Source: Chrysomallon squamiferum
Taxonomy: Eukaryota > Mollusca > Gastropoda > Neomphalida > Peltospiridae
Direction of reading: 5' to 3'
DNA: 56,948 nucleotides
Assembly: GCA_012295275.1 (NCBI GenBank)
Contig: CM022677.1
Coordinates: 22,414,781-22,471,728 of the forward strand
The position numbers and the translations under genes were made by a program. The first letter of the stretch is position 1, and each line of letters opens with the position of its first letter. Of this stretch, positions 32,701-45,023 are shown piece after piece. Under the pieces are notes generated by a model. It saw only the letters and a program-made list of their open reading frames with translations, was not told the origin of the DNA and did not search any database.

Positions 32701-33539
32701 TAAAATATCTGCCTTTCTACTGAGTCTGCTACTGCATCTTATTTAACTACTTCTATCATATAAATGTAGTTGAAATTGAACGTCTTGTACTACAACAACA
32801 ATAACTGCTACTACTACTACAACTACTACTACTACTGTTTATGTTAATTTTTCCTACTTTATTTTTCTGATATACAGTTTGGAATAACTCAGTTTTGTTA
32901 ACAGTGTACACACACACTGGATATACAGGGATTTAATTCGTTTCGTTTTAAGAAATCAACATCATTTTACTTTTAGTGTATTTTTCTCTCCTACTCACCT
33001 GTTTACTGTATTTAAATGTATTAGATGAAGGGAGATAATTTGTTTTGTAGAATGTCTGAAGTATCATATTGCAGAGTTATTTCCCCTACTGTATGACTAC
33101 ATAATTGTGAATAATTAATCAAGCTTCAAGACGTTACTGTAACACACGCACAGACACAGACAGACACGCACAGACATACACACACACAGATACACACTCA
33201 ACCATAGGTGCATGTGCTTGTAACAAACAAGTAAAACTAATTAAACAAACTACTTTGAGGCAGGCATTGTGTTTTATGTTCGCACCTCGGACTTACCAAA
33301 TCACGTTGTCAAAGTGTTACTGTAACTTCAGAAGGTAAATGATTTAAGTTTGTTCTCATTTTAATTTATTTATTTATTTAATGTTTTTTTTGTTTATTCT
33401 GCAATTTCGTTCGCGGAAGAGTATAGTGTTATTTTATATACTAAAACATATTTTATCTATAACTTTTAAAAGAAAAATGATCGTTTTTCACGTGTTGAAA
33501 ATAAAAGTATTCCTTTTTATTCTAATTTCTTGAATCCAC

Positions 33540-33870
33540 TCTGCCATATGCGCACCCCCCCCGCCTCACCGATGAGAAAAGTTGTTTCTGCGAAACTGAA
33601 CTGACATCGTCTCCTAACGTCTGATTCTATTTCTGACGTCTTTTTGAAATCATAATCTGATTTTGAACAGTTAAAATTATTTTCAGAATACAAATAATTA
33701 CAAAAACAAATGGATCTACCCAAAATTTCTACAAAAGAAATTATCTCCCTTAATCTAATAAATTTAATTACGGAGAACAGGTGTTCATGCATACGAAATC
33801 CAAATGGCGGTTTACTGACATTCATGAAGGCCAAAAGTCTCACAATTTTAAAGTGTTTAGATTTGAAAAT
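33540..33870. repeat. Duplicated anonymous block, copy 1
   Basis: About 330 bp closely matching 42800-43110, including GAGAAAAGTTGTTTCTGCGA and ATGGATCTACCCAAAATTTC. The similarity continues leftward in weaker form to 32698 (matching 41678). Both strands have moderately long open frames here (131 codons on minus, 33517-33912), but the two copies do not keep a common start or end, so I do not call a gene. Could be a mobile-element fragment or part of the segmental duplication. Confidence 0.8.
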
Positions 33871-34222
33871 ATAATGCAAGAATGTTAGAATAGAGAGAAG
33901 TGTTTGGTACATGAATTAAAATTAATATTGTTGAATATTAATCAATGTTGATGAATGTAAGATCAAACCAACTTACCTCATTTTACAAATCTTCTACTTG
34001 TTTATGTTCGTGCTGAATGACGTCATGCAATGTTATACTTATTAACACTGCAGGGATGACGACTTATTTAAAATAACAATCTAAGAAAATTGTAAAATGT
34101 AGTGCTGCAAAATTTATTTACTTATTAAAAGTCACTTTAGAAAAATCCTAATGTCTTTACTGCGTAATGTGTTGCTTTGCCTTTTGTTTTGATCTGATAT
34201 AGAAAGGTACATGCACATGTTC

Positions 34223-34281
<59 letters not shown>

Positions 34282-34602
34282 TAAAAAGTCAATTCTAAAG
34301 TTTTATATAATAATAGTAAGAAGAAGAAGAATGAAAAGAAGAATCTTTTTGTATGCAGTAGATTAAAATAAAATAAAAATACAATAAAATAAATAACCAT
34401 AAAATGAAAAAAGGCGAAGAAGAAAAGTATTATATTATTGTTATTATACTACTACTACTACTACTAGTAATAGTAATAATAATATTAATAATAATAATTA
34501 GAAACTAGGAACAAACTGAATTTTGAAAACTGTTTCTGTATCCTTTTTCATTTTGTTGTTGTTGTTCTTCTTCTTGTTCTTGTTCTTGTTCTTCTTCTTC
34601 TT

Positions 34603-34664
<62 letters not shown>

Positions 34665-34665
<1 letters not shown>

Positions 34666-34805
34666 TAAATACTATTTCACTTATTTTAAGATTAAACCAA
34701 GTATTTTCTCTGTACCCAGTGTTACATTCGATACCCTCCACTTCACTGTTAAGTTAAAACAACATTTATTTTTGTTCACACAGTATTTTATCTCTGCCAG
34801 TGACG
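34665..34805 (+). repeat. Locus repeat word, copy b
   Basis: Same order of words as 32575-32700, ending in CACAGTATTTTATCTCTGCCA. It is preceded by a TTC/TTA microsatellite, as is the copy at 38470. About 340 bp downstream begin the promoter repeats of lectin 2. Confidence 0.78.
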
Positions 34806-35002
34806 CACACGCACAAATATTCGCACAAAGACGTATATCAAAAACCTAAACAGACAGACACATATAAATACAAATGGTAGAATGATCAATTATACTGATT
34901 AACCTAGAGCACGGTAGTTTACACCAGTAACAGCTGCAGTGAGTGAAAACCGAAGCAGAGTGTTTGTCACATTACCTCAGAGGAACATCCGCCAACCATC
35001 TG

Positions 35003-35140
35003 TTACATTTCGCTTTCAATGCATCAAACCTCATCATGAAAGCTGGTATTACATTTCACTTTCACTGTATAAAACTTCATCTGAAAAACTGCTGTTCCAT
35101 TTCGTTTTCACTGCATCAAACTTCATCTTGAAAACTGGTG
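35003..35140 (+). promoter_or_regulatory. 46-bp promoter repeat upstream of lectin 2 (3 units)
   Basis: Three units in 46-bp register. One has TATAAAA (35068-35074), 85 bp before the ATG at 35153, exactly as in lectin 1. The four extra units of lectin 1 are absent. The conserved flank GTCACATTA(T/C)CTCAGAGGAAC lies just upstream in both. Confidence 0.78.
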
Positions 35141-35152
35141 TTACATCTCAAC

Positions 35153-37222
35153 ATGGAGAATTTAATCTTTGTTGTCTTTAGCCTTCTGCTGCTAAGTTCA
35201 CCTGTTGGTAAGTTTCTCTTTACGTATGTTTGTCTGTATGTGAGTGTAAGTTTTTCTGTGTTGTATATTTGTAAGTGACTATTCTCTGTCTCATGTACGT
35301 ATGATTAGACTCTGCACACAGACAATATAAAGGAACGCAGTAACACCGCAGGACGAAGTCCAGTCACAAACACTCAGACGTGAGATGTCGCTGACGAGAC
35401 TAGAACTGTGAGTCTCATTTGTCTGCATTCCGCAGTGGACAACGATACCATTCGACACCGAGACAAACTTTGCATACGTAAATATATGTGTGTGCGTGTG
35501 TGGGTTTGTGTTTGTATGTGTTTGTGTAGAAAACTGTATCTAAATTCATTTTATATGCCTTTGACGATTTGTCATTATTTTGTTTCCTCTTTGATTATTT
35601 AAATTTCTGCTCTTTGACATTTAACAGAGGGTACGTACTGTCAGGCAGGATTTACGAGATTCAGATCTCACTGCTACTGGGTTTCACCGCGGTCGTTGAC
35701 AGCCTCCTGGATTGAAGCTAGCGTGAGTATCTTTTTCTTCTTTCTTATTTTAATCATGTTTATCAGCAACAAACACAACATCACAATGGTCACCTTCTAG
35801 CTTATGTATTTAAAGGACGACAGGATCAAAACAAGACGATATAAAAAAAAAAAATGTATGAACATTTTCACATTTAAAAAAATAGTGCAAGGATTCTGAA
35901 GACAAAAAAAAATATATATATATATATATTAGGATATCTTCAAATAGTACAGTCTATGTAGTAGATCATGTGAAAAAGAAAATGAGATTTTCGTCGTAAA
36001 CATTTTATGAAAAATTCTGTTTTGAAATCAGGATAAAATAGTATATTTTATGTGATGAAAAGATAGAACAATACTTGTCCTGTTTCAGTAGGTCAACTGC
36101 ACACCGTAACTGACTTGTGCTTTTGAACATATGTTTTGGATGCACTTTATATTGTACACATATCTGTCGCAACGTTCAAACAAAATTAAACGACTTGGGA
36201 TTAAAGATTCATCTAATCCAAGTACTTTTTAAAACTGTTATAAAATATATTTATTTATCATTTAATATCTCCGTTTTTATAATATGGATTCTAAACTACA
36301 CTTAAGATTTATATTTATTTTTTTTTTTTTCAGAGCCACCTTTCTAGATAAATAAAAAAAATATATAACATCTTCACTTATTTCGAAAACATTTCTTCTG
36401 GGTTAGATACTGTTTTAAATAAATGTATTAGTTTCAAATTATTAAACATTTCAAAACTTATCCTTCCTAATGTGCCAAGTATTCTAGTAGATCTTTCTTT
36501 TATCCTGTTATTACTGAATCGTAGGTTTCTTCAGTAGTTTTATATAAATTCAGTGGAAATATAATTATTACGTCAGTGAATTCTAATATGGTGCTGACCA
36601 GATATTGTATGGTCTCGGTGAAAAGTTGAAGTCAAAACATTCTTTATTTTCCCTCTATATTTACAAACAAATTATACATCATTAAGTTTTGCACACACAT
36701 AGACACATACACAAACACACACACAAACACACACACAAACACACACACACACAGACATGTATACATATTTATATTTTCACATTTATATTTCAGCAATATT
36801 GTCATTTCATGAATTCTGATTTGGTTACAATCAGTTCACGACGTGAAAGCAACTACATTGAAAACATACTGAGAAGACAAGGAGGTGGTAAGTTTAACAA
36901 ACATTTCTATGTATTTCTATTTGTGTTTGCATGTAAGTGTGAGTCTCTCTGTGTGTGTGCACGTGCGTGTGTGTGTTTCTGAGTGATATTTCATTGATTT
37001 GTGTTGACAGACGCTTTCTGGATCGGAGCTAGCAGCATACAGAGTGGTATTTTTGAGTGGATGTCGAGAACACCTCTTTCATACTCACACTGGTATACAG
37101 GCGAGCCAAACAATTGTTGCTCAGGAGAGCACTGCGTTTGTATCGTAAAAGGAAACAATTATCGGTGGAATGACGACAAGTGCAATAAGCTGTTAGGATT
37201 TGTATGTGAACAGAAAAGATAA
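35153..37222 (+). CDS. Secreted C-type lectin, single CRD (lectin 2)
   Basis: Four exons: 35153-35207, 35628-35722, 36794-36887 and 37011-37222, phases 1, 0, 1 as in lectin 1. Predicted 151 residues: signal peptide MENLIFVVFSLLLLSSPVG, then a C-type lectin domain with HCYW, WIGAS, GEPN, YRWNDDKC and GFVCEQ. The second exon differs from lectin 1 at one codon (GTY for GWY). The third and fourth exons differ more, mostly in the sugar-binding side. Here EPN is followed by NCCSGEHCVCI: three cysteines not present in lectin 1. They could form an extra local disulfide or permit dimerisation (inference). A short terminal Arg replaces the 9-residue tail of lectin 1. Confidence 0.9.
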
Positions 37223-37849
37223 ACTTGATCACTTAATAAATTGTTGATCAAAGTAAAACTTGTTTGTAAAATTAGTTTGTGTAAACACACACATATACAA
37301 ACACACACACACACTCACACAGCTTGTAAATATATAATGGTGCATATCAGAATCAAAGTTTTTATAAAATTTATTTATTTATGAATTAGGTGCAATACAA
37401 TTTCACATGTTTATTTCAATATTTATTCTTTATTTTCTTTCATTATTTATTAACATGTGAATCTGAAAACACTCAAGGAATCATTATTATTATTATTATT
37501 TTTTTTTTTTTGTTACGTTTTTCTAATTTGTGATATCGACAACACATACCACAACGTTTGAATTCCAGCCGGAACTGGAATTATTTGAATAACAAGAGAA
37601 GAGGATGAAATGGTTTTTTTTTTGTTGTTTGTTTTGTTTTTCTTTCTTTCTCTTTGTCTGTTTTTTATTTATTTATTTATTTACTTAGTTATTTAGTTAG
37701 TTAGTTAGTTAGCTATTTACTTGTACTTTACTTCCGTAAAAACTAAAGTGATAGAAATTAAAAAAGAAAACACTATAATACGTTGCTACAGCTCTTATGT
37801 ATATGCATTCTGTTTTATTATATGTAAAATTAAAAAATAAATAAATAAC

Positions 37850-37896
<47 letters not shown>

Positions 37897-38074
37897 TAAT
37901 AATCATAAATAAATAAATAAATAAATAAGAGTAAACATGTAAAAAACAAAACAGTCTATTTGAAATATACCTTGACTTCAGATACCCCGCCGCTAGCTTG
38001 CGCAACGAACAACACACCATCCGCCCAGCATCCTGCGTCTCACTTGTTTACTTCACATGGTAACCTGGCCGCTG

Positions 38075-38172
<98 letters not shown>

Positions 38173-38272
38173 ATAAAATAACCATAAAATTAAAAATGGC
38201 GAAGAAGAAAAGTATTATATTATTTTTATTATAGCACTACTACTACTATTACTACTACTACTACTACTACTG

Positions 38273-38305
<33 letters not shown>

Positions 38306-38393
38306 ATAATAATAATAATAATAATAATAATTATAAACTAGGAACAAACTGAATTTTGAAAACTGTTTCTATATCCTTCTTCTTTTTGTACGT

Positions 38394-38424
<31 letters not shown>

Positions 38425-38840
38425 TTATTATTATTATTATCATTATTATTATTAGTAGTAGTAGTAGTATTATTTAAATACGATTTCACGTATTTTAAGA
38501 TATATTAAATGATTAAACCAAGTCTTTTCTCTGTACCCAGTGTTACATTCGATACCCTCCACTTCACTGTTAAGTTTAAACAAGATTTATTTTTGTCCAC
38601 AAAGTATTTTATCTGTGTCAGTGGCGCACACACACAAATATTCGCATCAAAAACCTAAACAGACAGACACAATAAATACAAATGTTACACACAAAAAATA
38701 CTGATACACACATACACCCATAAATACACACATATACATAAGTTAGACGTACACACCAAATCACACATACTCACACAGTCATATACACAAGCATACACAC
38801 GCACAAACGTACAAGCAAACCCACACATGCACGTTCACAC
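37223..38840. other. Intergenic region after lectin 2
   Basis: No gene. Holds TTTA/GTTA repeats at 37660-37720, AAT at 37845-37893, an AG tract of about 90 bp at 38078-38168, and TAC/TAA at 38225-38335. TTC/TTA lies at 38396-38470, and a copy of the locus repeat word at 38470-38630. Confidence 0.75.
38470..38630 (+). repeat. Locus repeat word, copy c
   Basis: Near-identical to 34665-34805 and 44050-44200, including CCCAGTGTTACATTCGATAC and TATTTTATCTGTGTCAGTG. Confidence 0.8.
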
Positions 38841-39516
38841 ATACACGCACTCACAATCACATGCAACAACAGCTGGCCCGGAACTGAAGAGACCTCGTCT
38901 GGTCATATATTTTTCTATTTTATCTTGCACAGTCACTAACACTGTACCAGTACTAATACTATTACTGGTACTACTACTATTACTAATTCAGTTATTGCTA
39001 CTAAAAATATTTCTCATAATGTTTTTGTTATTTTATTTTATTTATCTTTCTTATTTTTTTTTTTTGTTCTTTCTTTATGTATTTTTTGTCTGTTTGTATG
39101 TGTGTAATTTACAAGTATGATCAATTTTACAAACACTTTTTTTTTTTCACTTTGCTTCCTCGTATTGGTTTTCACCTGAGTTTATTTTATAAAACACTTT
39201 GACTGTGTGTAATCACAAAGTGATTAACCAGGAACGTATATTTCGCATCGATATTGAAGGTGTGATTGTAATTAAGCGAGAGGAAACAGGATGAAATATC
39301 AGATAACTTGTAACACTTGTTGTATGAATCCGGCCTGATGCATTCAAAGAGTTAGTTAAACTAGCATTACACTAACACTGCAATTTGCTACCAACGGTGT
39401 CACGCAAAACGAAATAAGATCAATACATTGCCATTAGTAATCCTGTTTGTGCTTAATAAAAGAATAACAGCAGCAGCAAAAACAACAACAACAACAGGAA
39501 CAACAACAACAACAAC

Positions 39517-39562
<46 letters not shown>

Positions 39563-39920
39563 TTGAAATAATAGCTACAGTACCACTTGCTACAGTAGCA
39601 GCTGTAGTAGTCGTAATGGGGTTGGTTGTATTGGTAGTACCGGTGATAGCTGTAGCAGTAGCAGTGATAATTATACAGTGAAACTCCTGTAAATAGAAAT
39701 TACCTCAAAACCGAATTTATTCTTTGTTCCTCTGATTTCCACAGCAGACAAGTAGAATGATCAATTTTACTGATTAACCTAGAGCACAGTAATTTACACC
39801 AGTAACAGCTGCAGTGAGTAAAAACAATAGCAGAGTGTTTGTCACATTATCTCAGAGGAACATCCGCCAACCATCTGTTACATTTTGCTTTCACTGCATC
39901 AAAACTCATCATGAAAGCTC
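38700..39920 (+). repeat. Third copy of the lectin upstream segment, ending in an orphan promoter
   Basis: 38700-39450 matches the upstream region of lectin 1 (25560-26360). 39760-39920 matches the immediate promoter of both lectins, including CTCAGAGGAACATCCGCCAA and one 46-bp promoter unit without TATAAAA. After CATGAAAGCT at 39919 the similarity ends: no signal-peptide exon or lectin exon follows. A third lectin gene was truncated or never completed by the duplication. Confidence 0.8.
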
Positions 39921-40049
39921 TATCAATATTTGAACCAAACTGATTTTATAACTGAGTTTTACTTGCTGACATCACATACATGAATATATCTTCAGAATAA
40001 ATATATTCAGTTTCTGTCTAAATATATTATGTAGTTTTAATTTTTATGC

Positions 40050-40084
<35 letters not shown>

Positions 40085-42079
40085 TTAACATTCAGTTAGA
40101 TTTAGTGTTGTTACCACAGTGGAAACACTAAGCAATTATAATTTTACTTTAAAGAATATTTTTAATTTAATTATTTTCTGACAGTTGTTTTCCATAAATA
40201 ATGTGTGGTAACCAAAAATCAGGGGGAAAAAATCATAAATAAAATGATTTTCAGCATTTAAAAATCACAACATAAATAACCATAAGTAAAATGATTATGA
40301 GCATTTAAAAATAGAAAATAATTATAAACAAATTACGCTGAGCATTTGAAAATCAGAAATAAATAAACATCAGTTCACACTAAAAATCAAGTTGATCACA
40401 AAAATGTTAAAAATAACAACAACAACAACAACAACAATAATAAATAAATAAATAAATAAATAAGTAAAACAAAAATAAAAAATAAAACAAAATAATAATT
40501 AAAATTAAAATAAAAAAAGTTGTTCAGTTCAGTTTTCGTTAAAGACAGACTATTTATTTCTATTGCAAAGCAATCATCGGAGAATAAATGTGTATGTATA
40601 TATATATACATTTCTTCTCCGACAATTTTACTTTTATATATATTTTTATAATTCTTTTTTTCAATCGTCTGATAATCTGGTGAATCACAACACAGTTCAC
40701 AGATCTCCGGTTGATGTCAGACGAGGATGATGAACCAGGACACGTGACTCTTTCTTTACGTATGACCAGGTGACCAATCTGCTAGAAGCTTCACTTTGCA
40801 ACATTAAAAACCTGAGAGCTCAAAACAGACTCGTTTTTCATGCGACCGTCATCAGTGATCGTCTGCTTTTTGTGACCATAAAGAAAATTTTCTTTCTCTA
40901 GAGTTATTTCTTCCAAAAACATAAACTACTAGAAGCATCATCTTATTCAGTGTTTTGGTAAGCCAGTGACTGCTTAGTGGAAATTACGTTCTAGTGTCAA
41001 ATATTGCTATGTTGTCAGCTGTAAATTGTCTATGTATGTTTAACAATTTAATAACTGTAAATGCAATATTCTGAGAACATCGTTACTGACTTCCTTCCTT
41101 CCTCACTTTCATCTTCGCACAGACTGAACACAACAAAATGTGTCCATTCTTATGTTTTACTTAATTAATTGTGTACGATATGTACAATTCACTGTGAAAT
41201 AGTAGATATTATATTTTAGTTTAATGAAATGTGAATATCATGTGGTTAAAATAAAATTGTTTAATATTTTCTTTATGTATTTTTGACAAAGGAAAAACTT
41301 GTGATCTGTGTATCTTATTTAAATAAAAACATTAATTGGTAAGACGTGTTGCTCTTGTTATAGTCAGTCTGACCTAGATATCAAGGTATATGTTTTAGAC
41401 TTCAAGTTGATATCAGAATATACAGATCTAGATTTTTTCAAGCTACAACGTAAATTAGTAGCTGTGTTTAAAAACTACACAAAATTATATACACACATAC
41501 TAACACGAATTGTCGTCATGTAATCAGTGTCTGTGTACCTGTCTGTATGTCCGTCTATCTGCCTGTGTGCTTCTCTCTATCTCTCTGTCTTTCGTATACA
41601 CTGATATAAAATAAAGAAAAAAGAAGCATGTTTGCGTCACAAACGTCGACAAATGGAATAATTATAAAAATAAAAAGTAAAATATCTGCCTTACTACTAA
41701 TTCTGTTGCTACATCTTATTTAACTATTTCTATCATATAAATGTAGTTGAAACTGAACGTCTTCTACTACTCCTACAACTACTACTACTATTACTGTTTA
41801 TGTTATGTTTTCCTACTTTATTTTTATGATATACAGTTTGGAATAACTCAGTTTTTATTGACAGTAGACACACTCTGAATATACAGGGATTTAATTCGTT
41901 TCGTTTTAAGAAATCAACAGTATTTTATTTTTAGTATATTTTTCTCTCCTACTCACCTGTTTACTGTATTTAAATGTATTAGATGAAGGGAGATAATTTG
42001 TTTTGTAGAATGTTTGAAGTATCATATTGTAGAGTTATAATTGTGAATAAGTACAGTCAAGAATGAAGACGTTACTGTA
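39921..42079. other. Intergenic region, mostly unique
   Basis: TTA at 40050-40083 and AAC/AAAT at 40412-40465. The stretch 40680-41110 is less AT-rich and free of microsatellites, which is unusual here, but I see no splice-bounded exon in it. From 41678 rightward the sequence matches 32698 onward (ATATCTGCC, TAACTATTTCTATCATATAAA). No gene supported. Confidence 0.65.
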
Positions 42080-42715
42080 ACACACACACACAACACACAC
42101 ACACACTCGCGCACACACAACACACGCACACGCACGCACACACAACACACGCACACACATGCAAACACACAACACGACACACAACACACGCACGACACAC
42201 ACATACAACACACTCACACAACATACGCACGCACACGCAAACGCACACACAACACACACTACACACGCACGCACACACAGGCACACACACAACACACACA
42301 CGACACACACACAACACACATAACACACACACATCACACAACAGACACAGCACACAACACACACACAACACCCACAACACACAGAACACACACATCACAC
42401 AACCAACAAACACACACACTCGCACACACACACAACACACACACAACACACACACACACTCGCACACACATACAACACACACACAACACGCACACAACAC
42501 ACGCACACACACGACACACACAACACACACACAAGCACGTACACAACACACACAGGCACACTCACAACACACACACAACACGCACACACACGTCACACAC
42601 AAGCACGTACACACAACAACACAGGCACACACACAACACACGCACACACAACACACACAACACACAGACACACTCATACAACATACACAACACACACAAC
42701 ACACACACACACTAT
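42080..42715. repeat. 636-bp CA-rich satellite
   Basis: CA dinucleotides broken at short irregular intervals by AA, GC and GCA to give CACACAACACAC and CACGCACACA words. The Cys-Val-rich open frames on the minus strand are artefacts. At the corresponding place in the first copy of this block (33140-33200) the tract is only about 60 bp, so it expanded about tenfold. Confidence 0.96.
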
Positions 42716-42779
42716 CAAACATAGGCTAAGGTACAAGTTGAATTAACTGAACAAACTACTTTGAGGCAGGCATTGTGTT

Positions 42780-43130
42780 TTAGGAGCGCACGTCCCCCCC
42801 CCACCGCGCCCATGAGAAAAGTTGTTTCTGCGAAAGTGAACACACATCGTCTGCTACCGTCTGATTCTATTTCTGACGTCTTTTTGAAATCAAAATCTGA
42901 TTTTGAACAGTTAAAATTATTTTCAGAATACAAATAATTACAAAAGCAAATGGATCTACCCAAAATTTCTACAAAAGAAATTATCTCCCTTAATCTAATA
43001 TGTTTAATTACGGTAAACAGGTCGTTTTTCATGCATACGAAATCCAAATGGCGGTTTTCTGACATTCATGAACGCCGAAAGTCTCACAATTTTAAACTGT
43101 TGAGATTTAAAAGTATAAAGCCAAAATTTT
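42780..43130. repeat. Duplicated anonymous block, copy 2
   Basis: Matches 33540-33870 at roughly 90 percent by eye, with a C-run (CCCCCCC) at the same place near its left end. See copy 1 for why no gene is called. Confidence 0.8.
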
Positions 43131-43870
43131 AGAACATCAGAAATGTTTGATAAATTAACTAACATTAATATTTTCCAGTATTAATAAACAGAGATGAATA
43201 CAAAAGCAATCTCACTTACCTCATTTTACAAATCTTCTAAATGTTTATGATCTCACTGAATGACGTCATATAATGTTATACTTATCAAAACTACAGGAAA
43301 AACAACTAATTTAAAATAACAATCTAACAAAATTGTAAACATATAATACGGTAAAATTTATGTATTTATTTATTTATTTATTTATTAAGCATCCTGTGTT
43401 CTTTACTTTGTAAGGTGTTCTTTTCCCCGTTTCATTTGTAGAAATGATACAAAAAGTATGTCATTGCTAAATCCTCGTTATAATAATAATAATAATAATA
43501 ATAATAGATTTGAAAACATAAATTTTAAAATTTTCTATTTCTGTTATTATCATTATCAGTAGTAGTAGTAGTAATAGTAGTAGTAGTCGCAGTAGTAATA
43601 GTAGTATTGATACTTTTTATAAAATCTGACCTTCTGCATGTTCGAGCAATCCACTTTTGATTAGTATGTGAATTAGAACATCACATCTGTGATTCATTGT
43701 AGACTTCACACCAGTAAATAGTGAGACTTTACCTCAGTAAATATAATCTTATTTTTATTTATATATATTTTTTTTTTGATGACGATGATGATGACGGTCG
43801 TCATTATTATTATCATTATCATCATTATTATTAATTTTATTACTATTAATACAGTTATTATTATTATTAC

Positions 43871-43904
<34 letters not shown>

Positions 43905-43911
43905 GTTACTA

Positions 43912-43942
<31 letters not shown>

Positions 43943-44991
43943 TATTACTATTATTGTTATTATTATTATTATTATTGTTATTGTTACTATTATTATTATT
44001 ATTATTTTTATTATTATTATTACGATCATCATAATCATTTGCTACTATTTCAGATATTTTATGAACCATAAAACGAACGTTATTAAACCAAGTATTTTCT
44101 CTGTACCCAGTGTTACATTCGATACCATCCAGTTCATTGTTAAGTTTACATAAGATTTATTTTTGTCCACGACGTATTTTATCTGTGTCAGTGACGTGGT
44201 CTTCCTCAATCAGCTGTCTGTTGTCGTTTTACAGAAGAGAGAAGTATTTGATATCAGCGTCATGCGCATTGCTTGAAGGATACGCACTCTGATTTCATTT
44301 ACTATTTTTTATTATTACTATTATTTATTTATTGCTGCTAATTACATGGAGCTCTCCACAACTGAGAAAAATGCATACAATTAACATTGTCTGACAATCT
44401 TTATTACTCTATCCAAACACATCGAAGGGCGAACCTGAAAAGAGTGTCAGAGGGGGCGGACGCACCCTTAACCCTTGTATGGGCCTGGAGCCTACTCTGA
44501 CTGAAATCCACTAAGCGACGTAATTTTGTTAAACCATTACTTATAACAGTGAACAACTTTAATAAAATGTTGTTGTTGTTGTTTGTTTTTTTAACACTGA
44601 GAAAATTTGTCATTTTTTAATAGTAATATTGATCTGTTTTCATTATTATTCTGACTTATGTGATAACTTCAGATTCCCAAAATGGAGAGGTTTGACAGTC
44701 AACTGAATATATTTGCTGTCGCATATTTACCTGAGTTTATTTTATAAAACGGTTTGGCTGGGTGTACGAAACGTGACTGACTAACACTAAAATATGTTTC
44801 GCCTCGACTAATAGATATAATGTAAACTGGATACCTCACTTGAGGTCTATAAAGATAAGTTTTAAATCCGTGTGTTAGAGATCTTTGTTCATTGTTTTCT
44901 CTATTGTGCATGTTCAAGTTAGTTTGACGAAAGAGACTGATTGACAATAACCTCAGTGACAGGCACGCTACTGAGATTTGTAGAAATTACC

Positions 44992-45023
<32 letters not shown>

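Larger units (their letters stand above)
31658..34990. other. Intergenic region between the lectin remnant and lectin 2
   Basis: Contains TATA/GATA/TCTA repeats at 31790-32110, TTA at 32515-32573, AG at 34228-34278 and TTC-TTA at 34595-34665. It also carries a CA-rich stretch at 33140-33200 and two blocks shared with other parts of the window (32575-33960 and 34350-34860). No gene supported. Confidence 0.7.

Noticed and set aside
33517-33912. 131-codon minus-strand frame, with a 116-codon relative at 42715-43065
   Set aside because: The shared core is in a duplicated block, but starts, ends and flanking residues differ between copies and no known domain is evident. Kept as a repeat and a finding instead.
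42022-42722. Cys-Val-rich minus-strand open frames of up to 216 codons
   Set aside because: Translation of the CA-rich satellite in all frames.
43706-44153. Ile-rich and Asn-rich frames on both strands
   Set aside because: Produced by a TTA/AAT microsatellite; the same applies to 5786-5986, 6727-7179, 8989-9229, 10407-10728, 11642-12316 and 37709-38020.
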